A stretch of DNA of 64,000 bases from contig NZ_CP029617.1 in assembly GCF_003945545.1 (NCBI RefSeq), positions 7,901,001 through 7,965,000 on the forward strand, read 5' to 3'. Positions 32,162-41,266 of this stretch are shown piece by piece. Source of the stretch: Streptomyces sp. WAC 01529 (GTDB lineage Bacteria > Actinomycetota > Actinomycetes > Streptomycetales > Streptomycetaceae). The translations under genes and the position numbers were made by a program. The number at the start of each line of letters is the position of its first letter. The first letter of the stretch is position 1. Under the pieces are notes generated by a model, which was not told where the DNA came from, made no database searches, and worked only from the letters and a program-made list of their open reading frames with translations.

Positions 32162-33259
32162 CTACGAGGGCGGCGAGAAGCCGCGCCCGGGGACCATCTC
32201 GGCGACGATCACGTGCTCGTGGTCGGCGTGGGCGCCACCGCCGACAGCGCCCAGGCCGTCCAGAGTGGGGCAGCCGAGCCCGGCGGTGAAGTTCCCGTCG
32301 GACGCTCCGCCGACCGCCGCCGAGAGCAGCGTGCCAAGCCCCTGCCGCCGGGCGATCGCGTGGGCCCGCGCGAACAGCTCAGCCGACGAGGTCTCCTCCA
32401 GCGGCGGCCTGTTGGGGCCGCCGCGCACTTCGAGGCGGGCGCCCGGCACGGTCACCTTCAGTGCCCGGATGGCGGCATCCACCCGCTCCTGCGCCTCCAG
32501 GGTGGGCACCCGCACATCGACGCTGACCGCGGCCTGGGCGGGCACTGTGTTGCTCGCCGAACCGGCCGCCACCACCGTGGGGACCACAGTCGTACGCCAG
32601 TCCGCCGGCGCGCCCGCGTTGACCTCGTCGGCCAGCCCCTCCAGGGCGAGGGTGAGATGCGCCGCCTCGACGGCCGCGTTGACGCCCTTGTCCGGCTCAA
32701 GGCCGGAGTGGGCCGCCTTGCCGTGCACCACCAACTCATAGGCGGAGGTGCCCTTGCGCGCCGTCTTCAGTGCGCCGCCGTCCCCCGACGCCTCCAGGAC
32801 GAAGGTCGCCGCGCACTGCCGGGCCGCCTCCTCGATGAGGGGGAGCGAGGTGTCCGAGCCGATCTCCTCATCCCCGGTCACCAGGACACACACCCCCTCC
32901 AGGGAGGGCAGCGAGGCCAGGGCGTGGAACATCTGCACCAGACCGGCCTTCATGTCGAAGATCCCGGGGCCACGCGCGATGCCGTCGCGCACCGACCACG
33001 GATGAGTCGCCAGCGAACCCATCGGCCACACCGTGTCGTGATGCCCCAGGAGCAGCACTTTGGGCGTGCCGAACACCCACCGCAGATGCGTCACCCCCTC
33101 GACGAGCAACCGCTCGGGCTCGGCACCGAGAAGCCGGGCACCCTGCGCGGCCACCGCCTCCGCGCTGCGTGCCACAGCAGCCAGGTCGGCGGAGTACGAC
33201 TCGCACACCACCAGCTCCTCAAGGTCCGCGACCATCGCACCGAGCAGATCTTCGGTCAC
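32162..33259 (-). CDS. M20-family metallopeptidase (CPG2/ArgE-like)
   Basis: 365 residues from GTG 33259, with GGAAGGAG seven bases upstream. Metal ligands can be placed: LGHHDTVWPMG (His, Asp), GPGIFDMKAG (bridging Asp), VTGDEEIGS (catalytic and metal Glu), and GAHADHEHV (C-terminal His). The dimerisation domain includes VHGKAAHSG. This resembles glutamate carboxypeptidase CPG2 and would hydrolyse an N-acyl amino acid or dipeptide with two Zn ions. It has no signal peptide. It follows the GNAT gene by 33 bases and probably shares its mRNA. Confidence 0.9.
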   Translation of the reverse strand: MTEDLLGAMVADLEELVVCESYSADLAAVARSAEAVAAQGARLLGAEPERLLVEGVTHLRWVFGTPKVLLLGHHDTVWPMGSLATHPWSVRDGIARGPGIFDMKAGLVQMFHALASLPSLEGVCVLVTGDEEIGSDTSLPLIEEAARQCAATFVLEASGDGGALKTARKGTSAYELVVHGKAAHSGLEPDKGVNAAVEAAHLTLALEGLADEVNAGAPADWRTTVVPTVVAAGSASNTVPAQAAVSVDVRVPTLEAQERVDAAIRALKVTVPGARLEVRGGPNRPPLEETSSAELFARAHAIARRQGLGTLLSAAVGGASDGNFTAGLGCPTLDGLGAVGGGAHADHEHVIVAEMVPGRGFSPPS

Positions 33260-33292
33260 CTTCGGCTCCTTCCCGGAAACATTCCCGCGATG

Positions 33293-33805
33293 CTAAGGGC
33301 GCCAGTACAGCGCGGGATCCGGGTGGTCGGCAAAGCCCAGGTCGCGGTAGAGGGGTTCGCCTTCCGGCGAGGCGTACAGGTCGACGCGGGAGGCCTCCCG
33401 CTCACTGAACCAACGGAGCAGCGCCCGCATGATCGCCCGGCTGTGGCCGCGCCGCCGGTACGCCGGATCGGTGACCACGCCGATCACGTGGCCGACGCGT
33501 CCGCTGGGATTGTGCGGACCGGGAAACCACTGCTCGACCGTGCCGATGCCGCACGCGGCCAGGCCCTCGTCACCGTCCACGACGAGGATCCTCGCGGACT
33601 CCGCGGTCAGCTGCTCCTTCAGGACCAGAGCGAGGCGGTGGCGCCAGTCGTCGCCCGCCGAGGAGGGGTTGAAGTAGTCGCCTCCCAAGTCCGCGAAGAG
33701 CGACGCACGCAGGCGTACCAGCTCCGGAATGTCGTCCTCGACGGCCTGCCGTACGTCTTGCTGTTCCTCGGGCCGCACTTCGAGCTGCTTTTCGGGGCGT
33801 CTCAT
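33293..33805 (-). CDS. GNAT-family N-acetyltransferase
   Basis: 170 residues from ATG 33805. The acetyl-CoA binding core is HVIGVVTDPAYRRRGHSRAI followed by MRALLRWF (motif RRRGHS). The end EASRVDLYASPEGEPLYRDL then GF is the standard GNAT C-terminus (LYxxLGF). Start and CGNR regulator start are 25 bases apart on opposite strands, so the promoters overlap. It precedes the M20 peptidase in a likely two-gene operon. Substrate unknown; an amino acid or peptide is suggested by the neighbour. Confidence 0.88.
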   Translation of the reverse strand: MRRPEKQLEVRPEEQQDVRQAVEDDIPELVRLRASLFADLGGDYFNPSSAGDDWRHRLALVLKEQLTAESARILVVDGDEGLAACGIGTVEQWFPGPHNPSGRVGHVIGVVTDPAYRRRGHSRAIMRALLRWFSEREASRVDLYASPEGEPLYRDLGFADHPDPALYWRP

Positions 33806-33818
33806 GAGAGAACCCTGC

Positions 33819-33824
33819 TGTAAT
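33819..33824 (+). promoter_or_regulatory. Leaderless -10 box of the CGNR gene
   Basis: TGTAAT ends six bases before ATG 33831 and no ribosome site is present, so transcription likely starts at the A of ATG. Confidence 0.5.
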
Positions 33825-33830
33825 CAGCTT

Positions 33831-34364
33831 ATGCACCTCAACCCTTACGGAACAGACGCCGTGAACCTCGCGGCGGACCTGGCCAACCGGCGCCCGACCG
33901 ACCCCGACGACCTGGCGAACCACTGCCGCGCGGCCGGCCTGACCCTGGAACGCCCGGCGGAACCAGTGGACTTGGCGATCCTGCTGGCCGCCCTCGACGC
34001 CTGGGAGAAGGTCGTCGACGCCACCGGCGAGCAGGAGCGGGCCGAGGCGGTCAACAGCATGCTGGCCGCGTCCGCCGCCCACCCCCGGCTGACCGACCAC
34101 GCGGGCGACGGCTGGCATCTGCACTACCGCGAGGACCAACTGCCGCTCGGCGCCCTGCTGGCCTCCCTGATCTCGGTCGGCACCGCCCTGCATCTGGTGG
34201 GGCGCGGAATGCACCGGCTGCGGCGGTGCGAGGTCGCCGAGTGCACCACGATCTTCGCGGACACCTCCCGCACCGGACGGCAGCGCTACTGCTCCCACCC
34301 CTGCGCCAACCGCGACGCCGTACGCCGTCACCGCGCCCGTGCGAGGCCTTGCGCGAAGGGTTGA
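33831..34364 (+). CDS. CGNR zinc-finger-domain protein (ABATE-type regulator)
   Basis: 177 residues from ATG 33831. The C-terminal zinc finger is RRCEVAECTTIFADTSRTGR followed by QRYCSHPCANRDAVRRHR: four Cys and the final CxNR signature (here CANR). The N-terminal 120 residues form the ABATE-like helical domain with VNLAADLANRRP near the start. Family members are putative DNA-binding stress regulators. It is divergent from the GNAT/M20 operon and may regulate it. It has no visible ribosome site and a good -10 six bases upstream. Confidence 0.9.
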   Translation: MHLNPYGTDAVNLAADLANRRPTDPDDLANHCRAAGLTLERPAEPVDLAILLAALDAWEKVVDATGEQERAEAVNSMLAASAAHPRLTDHAGDGWHLHYREDQLPLGALLASLISVGTALHLVGRGMHRLRRCEVAECTTIFADTSRTGRQRYCSHPCANRDAVRRHRARARPCAKG

Positions 34365-34403
34365 CCGGGCGTTTGAAGGCGCTTACGGTCCCGATCGCAA
34401 CTT

Positions 34404-34434
34404 CTTGCAGATTCAACCTGCAAGATTCTGCAAG
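34404..34434 (+). promoter_or_regulatory. TGCAAG operator array of the alpha-amylase gene
   Basis: CTTGCAG (34404-34410), seven bases, CTGCAAG (34418-34424) is a perfect palindrome; another TGCAAG follows at 34429-34434. Such repeats are known upstream of Streptomyces amylase and chitinase genes, where MalR/Reg1 and glucose control act. Confidence 0.7.
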
Positions 34435-34510
34435 CGATTCGTCGTGCCCACACCGCCGCCCGGGCTCCCGCGCCCGGCACCCGCGTCCCCCCACCCCACC
34501 GGAGGCCCCC

Positions 34511-35917
34511 ATGAACGGCCCAACGCGCACAGCCCGCAGACCCATAGCCATGACGCTCGCCCTCGCGGCCGGCGTCATCGGGAGCCTCCTCACGCCGGCA
34601 CCCCGCGCGGAGGCGTCCCCGCCCGGCGGCAAGGACGTCACCGCCGTCCTCTTCGAGTGGCGCTTCGACTCGGTCGCCCACGCCTGCAAGAGCCAACTCG
34701 GTCCCGCGGGCTATGGGTTCGTACAGGTCTCACCGCCCCAGGAGCACATCCAGGGCGGCCAGTGGTGGACCTCGTACCAGCCGGTCAGCTACAAGATCGC
34801 CGGGCGCCTCGGTGACCGCGCGGCCTTCAAGAACATGGTCGACACCTGCCACGGCGCGGGCGTCAAGGTCGTCGCGGACGCCGTGATCAACCACATGGCG
34901 GCCGGATCGGGAACCGGCACCGGCGGCTCGTCCTACACGAAGTACGACTACCCCGGCATTTACTCCGGCGCCGACATGGACGACTGCCGTTCCGTGATCA
35001 CCAACTACGGCGATCGCGGGAACGTACAGAACTGCGAACTCGTCGGCCTCGCCGACCTGGACACGGGCGAGGGCTACGTACGCGGTCGGATCGCCGCCTA
35101 CCTGAATGACCTGCTCTCGCTCGGCGTCGACGGCTTCCGGATCGACGCGGCCAAGCACATGCCCGCGAGCGACCTCGCCGACATCAAGTCACGGCTGAGT
35201 GACCCGGGCGTGTACTGGAAGCAGGAGGCCATCCACGGAGCCGGCGAGGCGGTCTCACCGAGCGAGTACCTCGGCAATGGAGACGTCCAGGAGTTCCGGT
35301 ACGCCCGCGACCTCAAGCGCGTCTTCAACAACGAGAAGCTCGCCTATCTGCGCAACTACGGCGAGGGCTGGGCCTACATGCCCTCCGGGAAGGCCGCCGT
35401 CTTCGTCGACAACCACGACACCGAGCGCGGCGGCGACACCCTCAGCTACAAGGACGGCGCCAACTACACCCTGGCCAACGTCTTCATGCTCGCCTGGCCC
35501 TACGGGGCGCCCGACGTCCACTCCGGATACGAGTTCTCCGACCGCGACGCCGGGCCGCCCAACGGGGGCACGGTGAAGGCCTGTTACTCCGACGGCTGGA
35601 AGTGCCAGCACGCGTGGCGCGAGATCTCGAAGATGGTCGCCTTCCGCAACACCGCGCGCGGCCAGGGCGTCACCCACTGGTGGGACAACGGCAACAACCA
35701 GATCGCCTTCGGGCGCGGTGACAAGGCGTACGTCGCGATCAACCACGAGACCTCCTCGCTGCACCGCACCTTCCAGACCTCCCTGCCCGCGGGGGAGTAC
35801 TGCGACGTCCAGTCCGGCAGGCGCGTCACCGTCAACGCCGCCGGGCAGTTCACGGCCACGCTCGGCGCCAACACGGCGGTCGCGCTGCACGTGGGTGCGA
35901 GGAAGTGCGGGGCCTGA
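34511..35917 (+). CDS. aml: Secreted alpha-amylase (GH13)
   Basis: 468 residues from ATG 34511, with GGAGG upstream. The signal peptide ends near residue 35 (RAEAS). The GH13 catalytic residues are visible: Asp nucleophile in DGFRIDAAKH, Glu acid/base in KQEAIHG, and transition-state Asp in FVDNHDTER; DAVINHM is region I. The all-beta domain C closes the protein near NTAVALHV. No starch-binding domain CBM20 follows, though many Streptomyces amylases have one. It hydrolyses starch outside the cell. The TGCAAG repeats upstream point to maltose induction and glucose repression. Confidence 0.96.
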   Translation: MNGPTRTARRPIAMTLALAAGVIGSLLTPAPRAEASPPGGKDVTAVLFEWRFDSVAHACKSQLGPAGYGFVQVSPPQEHIQGGQWWTSYQPVSYKIAGRLGDRAAFKNMVDTCHGAGVKVVADAVINHMAAGSGTGTGGSSYTKYDYPGIYSGADMDDCRSVITNYGDRGNVQNCELVGLADLDTGEGYVRGRIAAYLNDLLSLGVDGFRIDAAKHMPASDLADIKSRLSDPGVYWKQEAIHGAGEAVSPSEYLGNGDVQEFRYARDLKRVFNNEKLAYLRNYGEGWAYMPSGKAAVFVDNHDTERGGDTLSYKDGANYTLANVFMLAWPYGAPDVHSGYEFSDRDAGPPNGGTVKACYSDGWKCQHAWREISKMVAFRNTARGQGVTHWWDNGNNQIAFGRGDKAYVAINHETSSLHRTFQTSLPAGEYCDVQSGRRVTVNAAGQFTATLGANTAVALHVGARKCGA

Positions 35918-35974
35918 ACCCCCGTCCCCGTAAACGCTGTTGATCACCCGGGGCGAGCGGGGTAGGAAGGCGTC

Positions 35975-36850
35975 ATGACTGTTCTCGGTATGGTGTTCCG
36001 GCCCCAGCTTCCCCCCGAGCGACTGCGCTCCATGGTGCGCGCGGCCGACGAGGCGGGCCTCGCGGAGCTGTGGCTCTGGGAGGACTGCTTCCTGGAGAGC
36101 GGCATCGCCTCCGCGGCCGCGGCACTGGCCTGGTCCGAGCGGCTGCGTGTGGGGGTCGGTCTGCTGCCCGTCCCACTGCGCAACGCCGCACTCGCCACGA
36201 TGGAGGCGGCCACGCTGCACCGGCTCTTCCCCGGCCGGGTCATGCTCGGTGTCGGGCACGGCGTGCAGGACTGGATGGGGCAGGTGGGCGCGCGGGCCGA
36301 GTCGCCGCTGACCCTGCTGCGCGAACACCTCGACGCCATGCGGGCGTTGCTCGCGGGCGAGCGCGTCACCACAGAGGGGCGGTACGTCCGGCTCGACGGC
36401 GTCGCCCTCGACTGGCCGCCCGCCTCCGCGCCCGCCGTCTACGCCGGTGCGCGCGGGCCCCGCTCGGTGCGGCTGACCGGGGAGGCCGCCGACGGCACGA
36501 TCCTGGACGCGAGCACCACACCGGAGGGCGTGCGCGCGGCGCGCCGCCTCATCGACGAGGGAAGGCGGAGTGCCGGGCGCGGGGGAGCGGCCCACCCGGT
36601 GGTGGTCTACCTCCACGCGGCGACCGGTCCGGACGCGCGGGAGCGGCTGCGCGCCGAACTCGGGCGCGACGGCCAGGAGGGGACGCCCGGCCTCGGGGCG
36701 GCGGGCGACGCCGAGCACGTGGCGAAGGCCGTCCGGCGGCTCGCCGAGGCGGGCGCCGACACCGTCGTCCTCCAGCCCACCGCCGACGAACCGGACCCGG
36801 AGGGCTTCATCCGCTTCATCACGGACGAGGTCGGCCCGCTGGTGCCGTAG
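35975..36850 (+). CDS. LLM-class flavin-dependent oxidoreductase
   Basis: 291 residues from ATG 35975, with AGGAAGG upstream. The luciferase-like TIM barrel is recognised by LGMVFRPQLPPERLRSMVRA, the segment ELWLWEDCF, TMEAATLHRLFPGRVMLGVG then HGV, and PVYAGARGPRSVRLTGEAAD. It binds F420 or FMN; which one cannot be told from sequence, though Streptomyces homologues are mostly F420-dependent. Substrate unknown. A LysR regulator starts 61 bases downstream on the same strand. Confidence 0.9.
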   Translation: MTVLGMVFRPQLPPERLRSMVRAADEAGLAELWLWEDCFLESGIASAAAALAWSERLRVGVGLLPVPLRNAALATMEAATLHRLFPGRVMLGVGHGVQDWMGQVGARAESPLTLLREHLDAMRALLAGERVTTEGRYVRLDGVALDWPPASAPAVYAGARGPRSVRLTGEAADGTILDASTTPEGVRAARRLIDEGRRSAGRGGAAHPVVVYLHAATGPDARERLRAELGRDGQEGTPGLGAAGDAEHVAKAVRRLAEAGADTVVLQPTADEPDPEGFIRFITDEVGPLVP

Positions 36851-36911
36851 GGCCTGCCCGGCGGGGGCCCACCAGGAGCCCTCGCCGACGGGGGACCTTA
36901 GGCTCATCCGT

Positions 36912-37889
36912 ATGGGAAACAGAGAGGCGGAGAGCAACGGCGAGACGACACCCTCGCAGGCCGCGACCGCCCCCGGAGCCGCGACCGGCGCCGGATCGCT
37001 GGATCTCAACCAGTTGCGCACCTTCCTCGCCGTCTACCGCTCCGGCTCCTTCACCGCGGCCGCCCGCCTCCTCGGACTCTCGCAGCCCACGGTCACCGCG
37101 CAGATCCGCTCCCTGGAGCGTCAGCTCGACCGAGAACTGTTCGAGCGGCTGCCGCGCGGCGCCGCCCCCGCCCCCTTCGCCGACGAACTGGCGTCCCGGA
37201 TCGTCGAGCCCCTGGACGCGCTCGCCGAGGTCGCGGGCCACGGCGGCCACGGCTCGACGGAACCCGTCCATCTGGCGGGACCCGCCGAATTCCTCTCCCA
37301 CTGCGTGGTGCCCGGCCTCGCGCCCCTCGTCGAGAAGGGCGTACGGCTGCGGATCACCACGGGCCTCACCGACGACCTCCTCGACGGTCTGCGCGCGGGC
37401 CGCCACGACCTGGTGGTCGCCACCGTCCGGCCCCGCGGCCGGGCGCTGGCCTCCGTGCCCCTCGCGGACGAGGAGTTCGTGCTCGTCGCGGCGGGCGGCT
37501 GGGCGGAGCGGGTCGGCGGGCGGGAGCGGATCGCCGCCCACGGACCCGCCGCGCTGCGGGGCGTGCCCCTGGTGGCGTACGCCGAGGACGTGCCCATCGT
37601 CCGCCGCTACTGGCGCCACGTCTTCGGCAAGCGCCTGGTGTGCGAGCCCGCCGTCACCATGCCCGACCTGCGCGCGGTCAAGGCGGCGGTGGTGGGCGGC
37701 GCCGGGTTCAGCGTGCTGCCCCGCTATCTGTGCCTCGACGAGCTGGCGTCCGGAGCCCTGGTCCTGCTGAACGACCCGGAGGACCCGCCGATCAACACCG
37801 GCTACCTCGTGCAGCGCCCCGGCTCATCGGAGAACCCACACGTCGCGCTGGTCCGCGACCACCTGCTGGCGTCCGCACGGGACTGCTAG
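36912..37889 (+). CDS. LysR-family transcriptional regulator
   Basis: 325 residues from ATG 36912. A disordered N-terminal tail of about 28 residues precedes the winged helix: LDLNQLRTFLAVYRSGSFTA, RLLGLSQPTVTAQIRSLERQ, then LDRELFERLPRG. Residues about 115-320 form the two-lobed effector domain. No ribosome site is obvious; TTAGGCT is about seven bases before ATG. It may control the LLM gene upstream or act elsewhere, since LysR targets are usually divergent and none is here. Confidence 0.92.
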   Translation: MGNREAESNGETTPSQAATAPGAATGAGSLDLNQLRTFLAVYRSGSFTAAARLLGLSQPTVTAQIRSLERQLDRELFERLPRGAAPAPFADELASRIVEPLDALAEVAGHGGHGSTEPVHLAGPAEFLSHCVVPGLAPLVEKGVRLRITTGLTDDLLDGLRAGRHDLVVATVRPRGRALASVPLADEEFVLVAAGGWAERVGGRERIAAHGPAALRGVPLVAYAEDVPIVRRYWRHVFGKRLVCEPAVTMPDLRAVKAAVVGGAGFSVLPRYLCLDELASGALVLLNDPEDPPINTGYLVQRPGSSENPHVALVRDHLLASARDC

Positions 37890-37987
37890 GCCCCTTCGGC
37901 CATGCCCTCAGGGCGCTAGGGGTCCGTGAGCGGGTCCTGACACCGCGCGCGCCGCGCCGCCGCGAGACGGAGCGGGACGCGCGGTGC

Positions 37988-38620
37988 TCAGGACAGGGCG
38001 TCGACGGTCGGTACGACGGTGCCGAACAGGTCGGTGACGGCTGTCAGGGCCGCCGTGTGGAGCGCGGCCGCCGACAGGACCGTGCCGTCAGGGGCGGTGA
38101 GGGCGCGGGTGGCGGTGGCCTCGGCGACGACGGTGGGCCGGTAGCCGAGGTTGAAGGCGCCCTGCGCGGTGTAGTTGACGCACATGTGCGTCATGAAACC
38201 GGCGAGCACCAGGTCCTTGCCGCCGCCCGGGGTGACGCCCAGGTCGGTCAGCGTCTTCTCCAGCTCGGTGGCGTGGAAGGAGTTGGGGAACTGCTTGACC
38301 ACGACCGGCTCCCCGTCCACCGGGGCGACCTCGTCGCTGAGGGTGCCGATGTGCGCGCGGATGTCGTAAGGAGTGTTCTCACCGCCGTCGTTGATGACGT
38401 GGACCACCGGGATGCCCGCGGCCCTGGCCCGCTCCAGCAGGCGTGCCCCCGCCGCGAGTGCCGCCTCGGCACCTTCCAGGGCCATCACTCCGGTGCGGTA
38501 GGTGTTCTGGAAGTCGATCATTATCAGCGCGGACTCGCTCAGCCGGGGCGGCTGGTTGTCCAGGCCGATCACGTCGCGCAGGGTGGTGGACGCGGGGTTC
38601 GAGTGCGTATTCGTGGTCAT
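37988..38620 (-). CDS. Isochorismatase-family cysteine hydrolase
   Basis: 210 residues from ATG 38620 (MTTNTHSNPA), with AAAGG upstream. The catalytic triad is D36 (LIMIDFQNTY), K109 (VVVKQFPNSF) and C147 (AGFMTHMCVNYTA). The cis-peptide region precedes C147. Such enzymes are cytosolic hydrolases of amides or vinyl ethers, including nicotinamidase-like activities. It follows the GlxA-type regulator gene by 27 bases, so the two form an operon and the regulator may respond to the hydrolase's substrate. Confidence 0.92.
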   Translation of the reverse strand: MTTNTHSNPASTTLRDVIGLDNQPPRLSESALIMIDFQNTYRTGVMALEGAEAALAAGARLLERARAAGIPVVHVINDGGENTPYDIRAHIGTLSDEVAPVDGEPVVVKQFPNSFHATELEKTLTDLGVTPGGGKDLVLAGFMTHMCVNYTAQGAFNLGYRPTVVAEATATRALTAPDGTVLSAAALHTAALTAVTDLFGTVVPTVDALS

Positions 38621-38647
38621 CGGGATGCCTTTCACGGGAAATGGGGG

Positions 38648-39640
38648 TCAGTTGGTGCCGACGCGGAAGCGGCGGCGGTAGGCGGCGGGGGTGATGGCGA
38701 GCTGTCGCCGGAAGGCGCGGTGCAGGGTCTCCACCGAACCGAGCCCGGCGGCCGCGGCGACCTGCTCCAGGGAGTGGTCCGTGGTCTCCAGGAGGCGGCG
38801 GGCCGCCTCCACCCGGGCCGCCTCGACGTACTCGGCCGGGCTGGTGCCCGTCTCCTGTTTGAACACGCGGGCGAAGTGCCGTTCGCTGAGGCACATCCGG
38901 GCCGCGAGCGCCGCCGCGGACAGCTCGTCGCCGAGGTGTTCGGCGATCCACAGCCGCAGCGCGTCGATGTCACGGCGTTCGGACGCGGGGCGGCTGAGCG
39001 GCACCGAGAACTGGCTCTGCCCGCCCTGCCGCTTGAGGAACATCACCAGCTGCCGGGCCACCGCCAGGGCGACGTCCTCGCCCTGGTCCTCGGCGACCAG
39101 CGCCAGCGCGAGATCCAGACAGGCGCTGATCCCGGCGCCGGTCCACAGCCGGCCGCGATCGGCGCGTACGAAGATCGGGTCCGGGTCGACCGTGACGTCC
39201 GGGTGGTCGGCGGCGAGCTGCGCGGCGGTCGACCAGTGGGTGGTCGCCGTCTTGCCGTCGAGGAGTCCGGCCGCGGCCAGCAGATGGGCGCCGACACACA
39301 CCGACGCCACCCGGCCCGCGCGCGGGGCGGTCTCCCTCAGCCACTGGACGACCTCGCCGTCGATACGGGCGAGCGGACCGTCGTCGGTCATGTCGACCGC
39401 GCCGGGCACCAGCAGGGTGTCCACCCGCTCACCGATCTCCGCGAAGGACACATCGGTGAGCAGCCGCACGCCCGCCGACGTGCGCACCGGACCGGCGACC
39501 GGCCCGGCGAGGCGGACCTCGTACCCGGCGCGGCCCCGCGTCTCCCGGTTGGCCAGCGAGAAGACCTCGGCGGGGCCGGTCACGTCGAGGAGATCGACAT
39601 CGGGGAAGACCGCGATGACGACGCGGTGTGCGGTAGGCAT
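38648..39640 (-). CDS. GlxA-family transcriptional regulator (DJ-1/PfpI plus AraC domains)
   Basis: 330 residues from ATG 39640. Residues about 6-170 form a DJ-1/PfpI domain with ASVCVGAHLLAAAGLLDGK holding the conserved Cys and ATTHWSTAAQLAA; amidase activity is unlikely, the domain serves as sensor. Residues about 225-328 form the AraC HTH: LSAAALAARMCLSERHFARV, FKQETGTSPAEYVEAARVEA, then VAAAAGLGSVETLHRAFRRQ. It should activate the adjoining hydrolase gene. A 115-base gap and strong terminator separate it from argG upstream. Confidence 0.93.
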   Translation of the reverse strand: MPTAHRVVIAVFPDVDLLDVTGPAEVFSLANRETRGRAGYEVRLAGPVAGPVRTSAGVRLLTDVSFAEIGERVDTLLVPGAVDMTDDGPLARIDGEVVQWLRETAPRAGRVASVCVGAHLLAAAGLLDGKTATTHWSTAAQLAADHPDVTVDPDPIFVRADRGRLWTGAGISACLDLALALVAEDQGEDVALAVARQLVMFLKRQGGQSQFSVPLSRPASERRDIDALRLWIAEHLGDELSAAALAARMCLSERHFARVFKQETGTSPAEYVEAARVEAARRLLETTDHSLEQVAAAAGLGSVETLHRAFRRQLAITPAAYRRRFRVGTN

Positions 39641-39755
39641 GCGGCAATCCTCGCGCCGCCGCCCGATGGCCGCAATGACGATTCCCTGTCACATCCGGAC
39701 ATGCGCTTGTGGGGCCGCCGGGCCTGACCGCGGCCCGGCTCGGCCCGTCGCGGCA

Positions 39756-39802
39756 TACGACAGCGGGCCCGGCGGAACGCATCCGCCGGGCCCGCTGTCG
39801 TA
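39756..39802 (-). terminator. Perfect 21-bp hairpin terminator of argG
   Basis: Arms 39756-39776 and 39782-39802 are exact inverted copies with loop ACGCA, nine bases after the argG stop. Confidence 0.88.
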
Positions 39803-39811
39803 CAGGTGCTG

Positions 39812-41260
39812 TCAGTCCGTGCCGGACTCCATCGCGGCACGGTCCAGCATCGTCTCCTCTTCGGTGGTCTCGCCGCGCGAGGCGATCGCCTGGGCGCCGC
39901 CCGCGTCCATGGCACCGATCAGACCCGTCGAGGCCGCCTGCGCGGCGCCGATCGGCGTCGGGTGTGCGGTGCCGACCAGGCCCAGCTCCACGTACTGCTC
40001 GAGGCGGGAGCGCGAGTCCGCGATGTCGAGGTTGCGCATGGTGAGCTGGCCGATCCGGTCCACCGGGCCGAACGCCGAGTCCTCGGTCCGCTCCATGGAG
40101 AGCTTGTCCGGGTGGTAGCTGAGCGCAGGGCCCCGCGTGTCGAGGATCGAGTAGTCCTCGCCGCGCCGCAGCCGCAGCGTCACCTCGCCCGTGATCGCCG
40201 CGCCGACCCAGCGCTGGAGCGACTCGCGCACCATCAGGGCCTGCGGGTCCAGCCAGCGGCCCTCGTAGAGCAGCCGGCCGAGCCGCCTGCCCTCGTTGTG
40301 GTACGCGGCCACCGTGTCCTCGTTGTGGATCGCGTTGACCAGGCGCTCGTAGGCGAGGTGCAGCAGCGCCATGCCGGGCGCCTCGTAGATGCCGCGGCTC
40401 TTGGCCTCGATCACCCGGTTCTCGATCTGGTCGGACATGCCGAGGCCGTGCCGGCCGCCGATCGCGTTGGCCTCCATGACGAGGTCGACGGCGGAGGAGA
40501 ACTCCTTGCCGTTGATCGTCACGGGACGGCCCTGGTCGAAGCCGATCGTCACGTCCTCGGTGTCGATCTCCACCGACGGGTCCCAGAACCGCACGCCCAT
40601 GATCGGGTCGACGGTCTCCAGGCCGGTGTCGAGGTGCTCCAGCGTCTTCGCCTCGTGCGTGGCGCCCCAGATGTTGGCGTCCGTGGAGTACGCCTTCTCC
40701 GTGGAGTCCCGGTAGGGCAGCTCGTGCGCGAGCAGCCACTCCGACATCTCCTTGCGGCCGCCCAGCTCCGTGACGAAGTCCGCGTCCAGCCAGGGCTTGT
40801 AGATCCGCAGGTGCGGGTTGGCGAGCAGGCCGTAGCGGTAGAACCGCTCGATGTCGTTGCCCTTGAACGTGGAGCCGTCGCCCCAGATCTGCACGCCGTC
40901 CTCGAGCATGGCCCGCACGAGGAGCGTGCCGGTCACGGCACGCCCCAGCGGCGTGGTGTTGAAGTACGGCCGCCCGCCCGACCTGATGTGGAACGCGCCG
41001 CAGGCGAGCGCCGCGAGACCTTCCTCGACCAGCGCGGCCCGGCAGTCGACGAGTCGGGTGATCTCGGCGCCGTACGCGGAGGCTCGGCCCGGCACGGACG
41101 CGATGTCGGGCTCGTCGTACTGACCGATGTCGGCGGTGTAGGTGCACGGGACGGCGCCCTTGTCGCGCATCCAGGCGACGGCGACGGAGGTGTCGAGACC
41201 GCCGGAGAAGGCGATGCCGACGCGCTCGCCGGTGGGGAGGGAGGTGAGGACCTTGGACAT
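39812..41260 (-). CDS. argG: Argininosuccinate synthase
   Basis: 482 residues from ATG 41260 (MSKVLTSLPT). The ATP pyrophosphatase loop is AFSGGLDTSVAVAWM, and TADIGQYDEP plus FNTTPLGRAVTG are family blocks. The length and FHIRSGG...GDGSTFKGND mark the longer E. coli-type ArgG rather than the 400-residue type. The enzyme joins citrulline and aspartate in the cytosol for arginine synthesis. No ribosome site precedes ATG; CATACT lies six bases upstream and repeated TGCAT boxes overlap the promoter, so the mRNA is probably leaderless and ArgR-controlled. No other arg gene is in the window. Confidence 0.97.
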   Translation of the reverse strand: MSKVLTSLPTGERVGIAFSGGLDTSVAVAWMRDKGAVPCTYTADIGQYDEPDIASVPGRASAYGAEITRLVDCRAALVEEGLAALACGAFHIRSGGRPYFNTTPLGRAVTGTLLVRAMLEDGVQIWGDGSTFKGNDIERFYRYGLLANPHLRIYKPWLDADFVTELGGRKEMSEWLLAHELPYRDSTEKAYSTDANIWGATHEAKTLEHLDTGLETVDPIMGVRFWDPSVEIDTEDVTIGFDQGRPVTINGKEFSSAVDLVMEANAIGGRHGLGMSDQIENRVIEAKSRGIYEAPGMALLHLAYERLVNAIHNEDTVAAYHNEGRRLGRLLYEGRWLDPQALMVRESLQRWVGAAITGEVTLRLRRGEDYSILDTRGPALSYHPDKLSMERTEDSAFGPVDRIGQLTMRNLDIADSRSRLEQYVELGLVGTAHPTPIGAAQAASTGLIGAMDAGGAQAIASRGETTEEETMLDRAAMESGTD

Positions 41261-41266
41261 AGGAAG

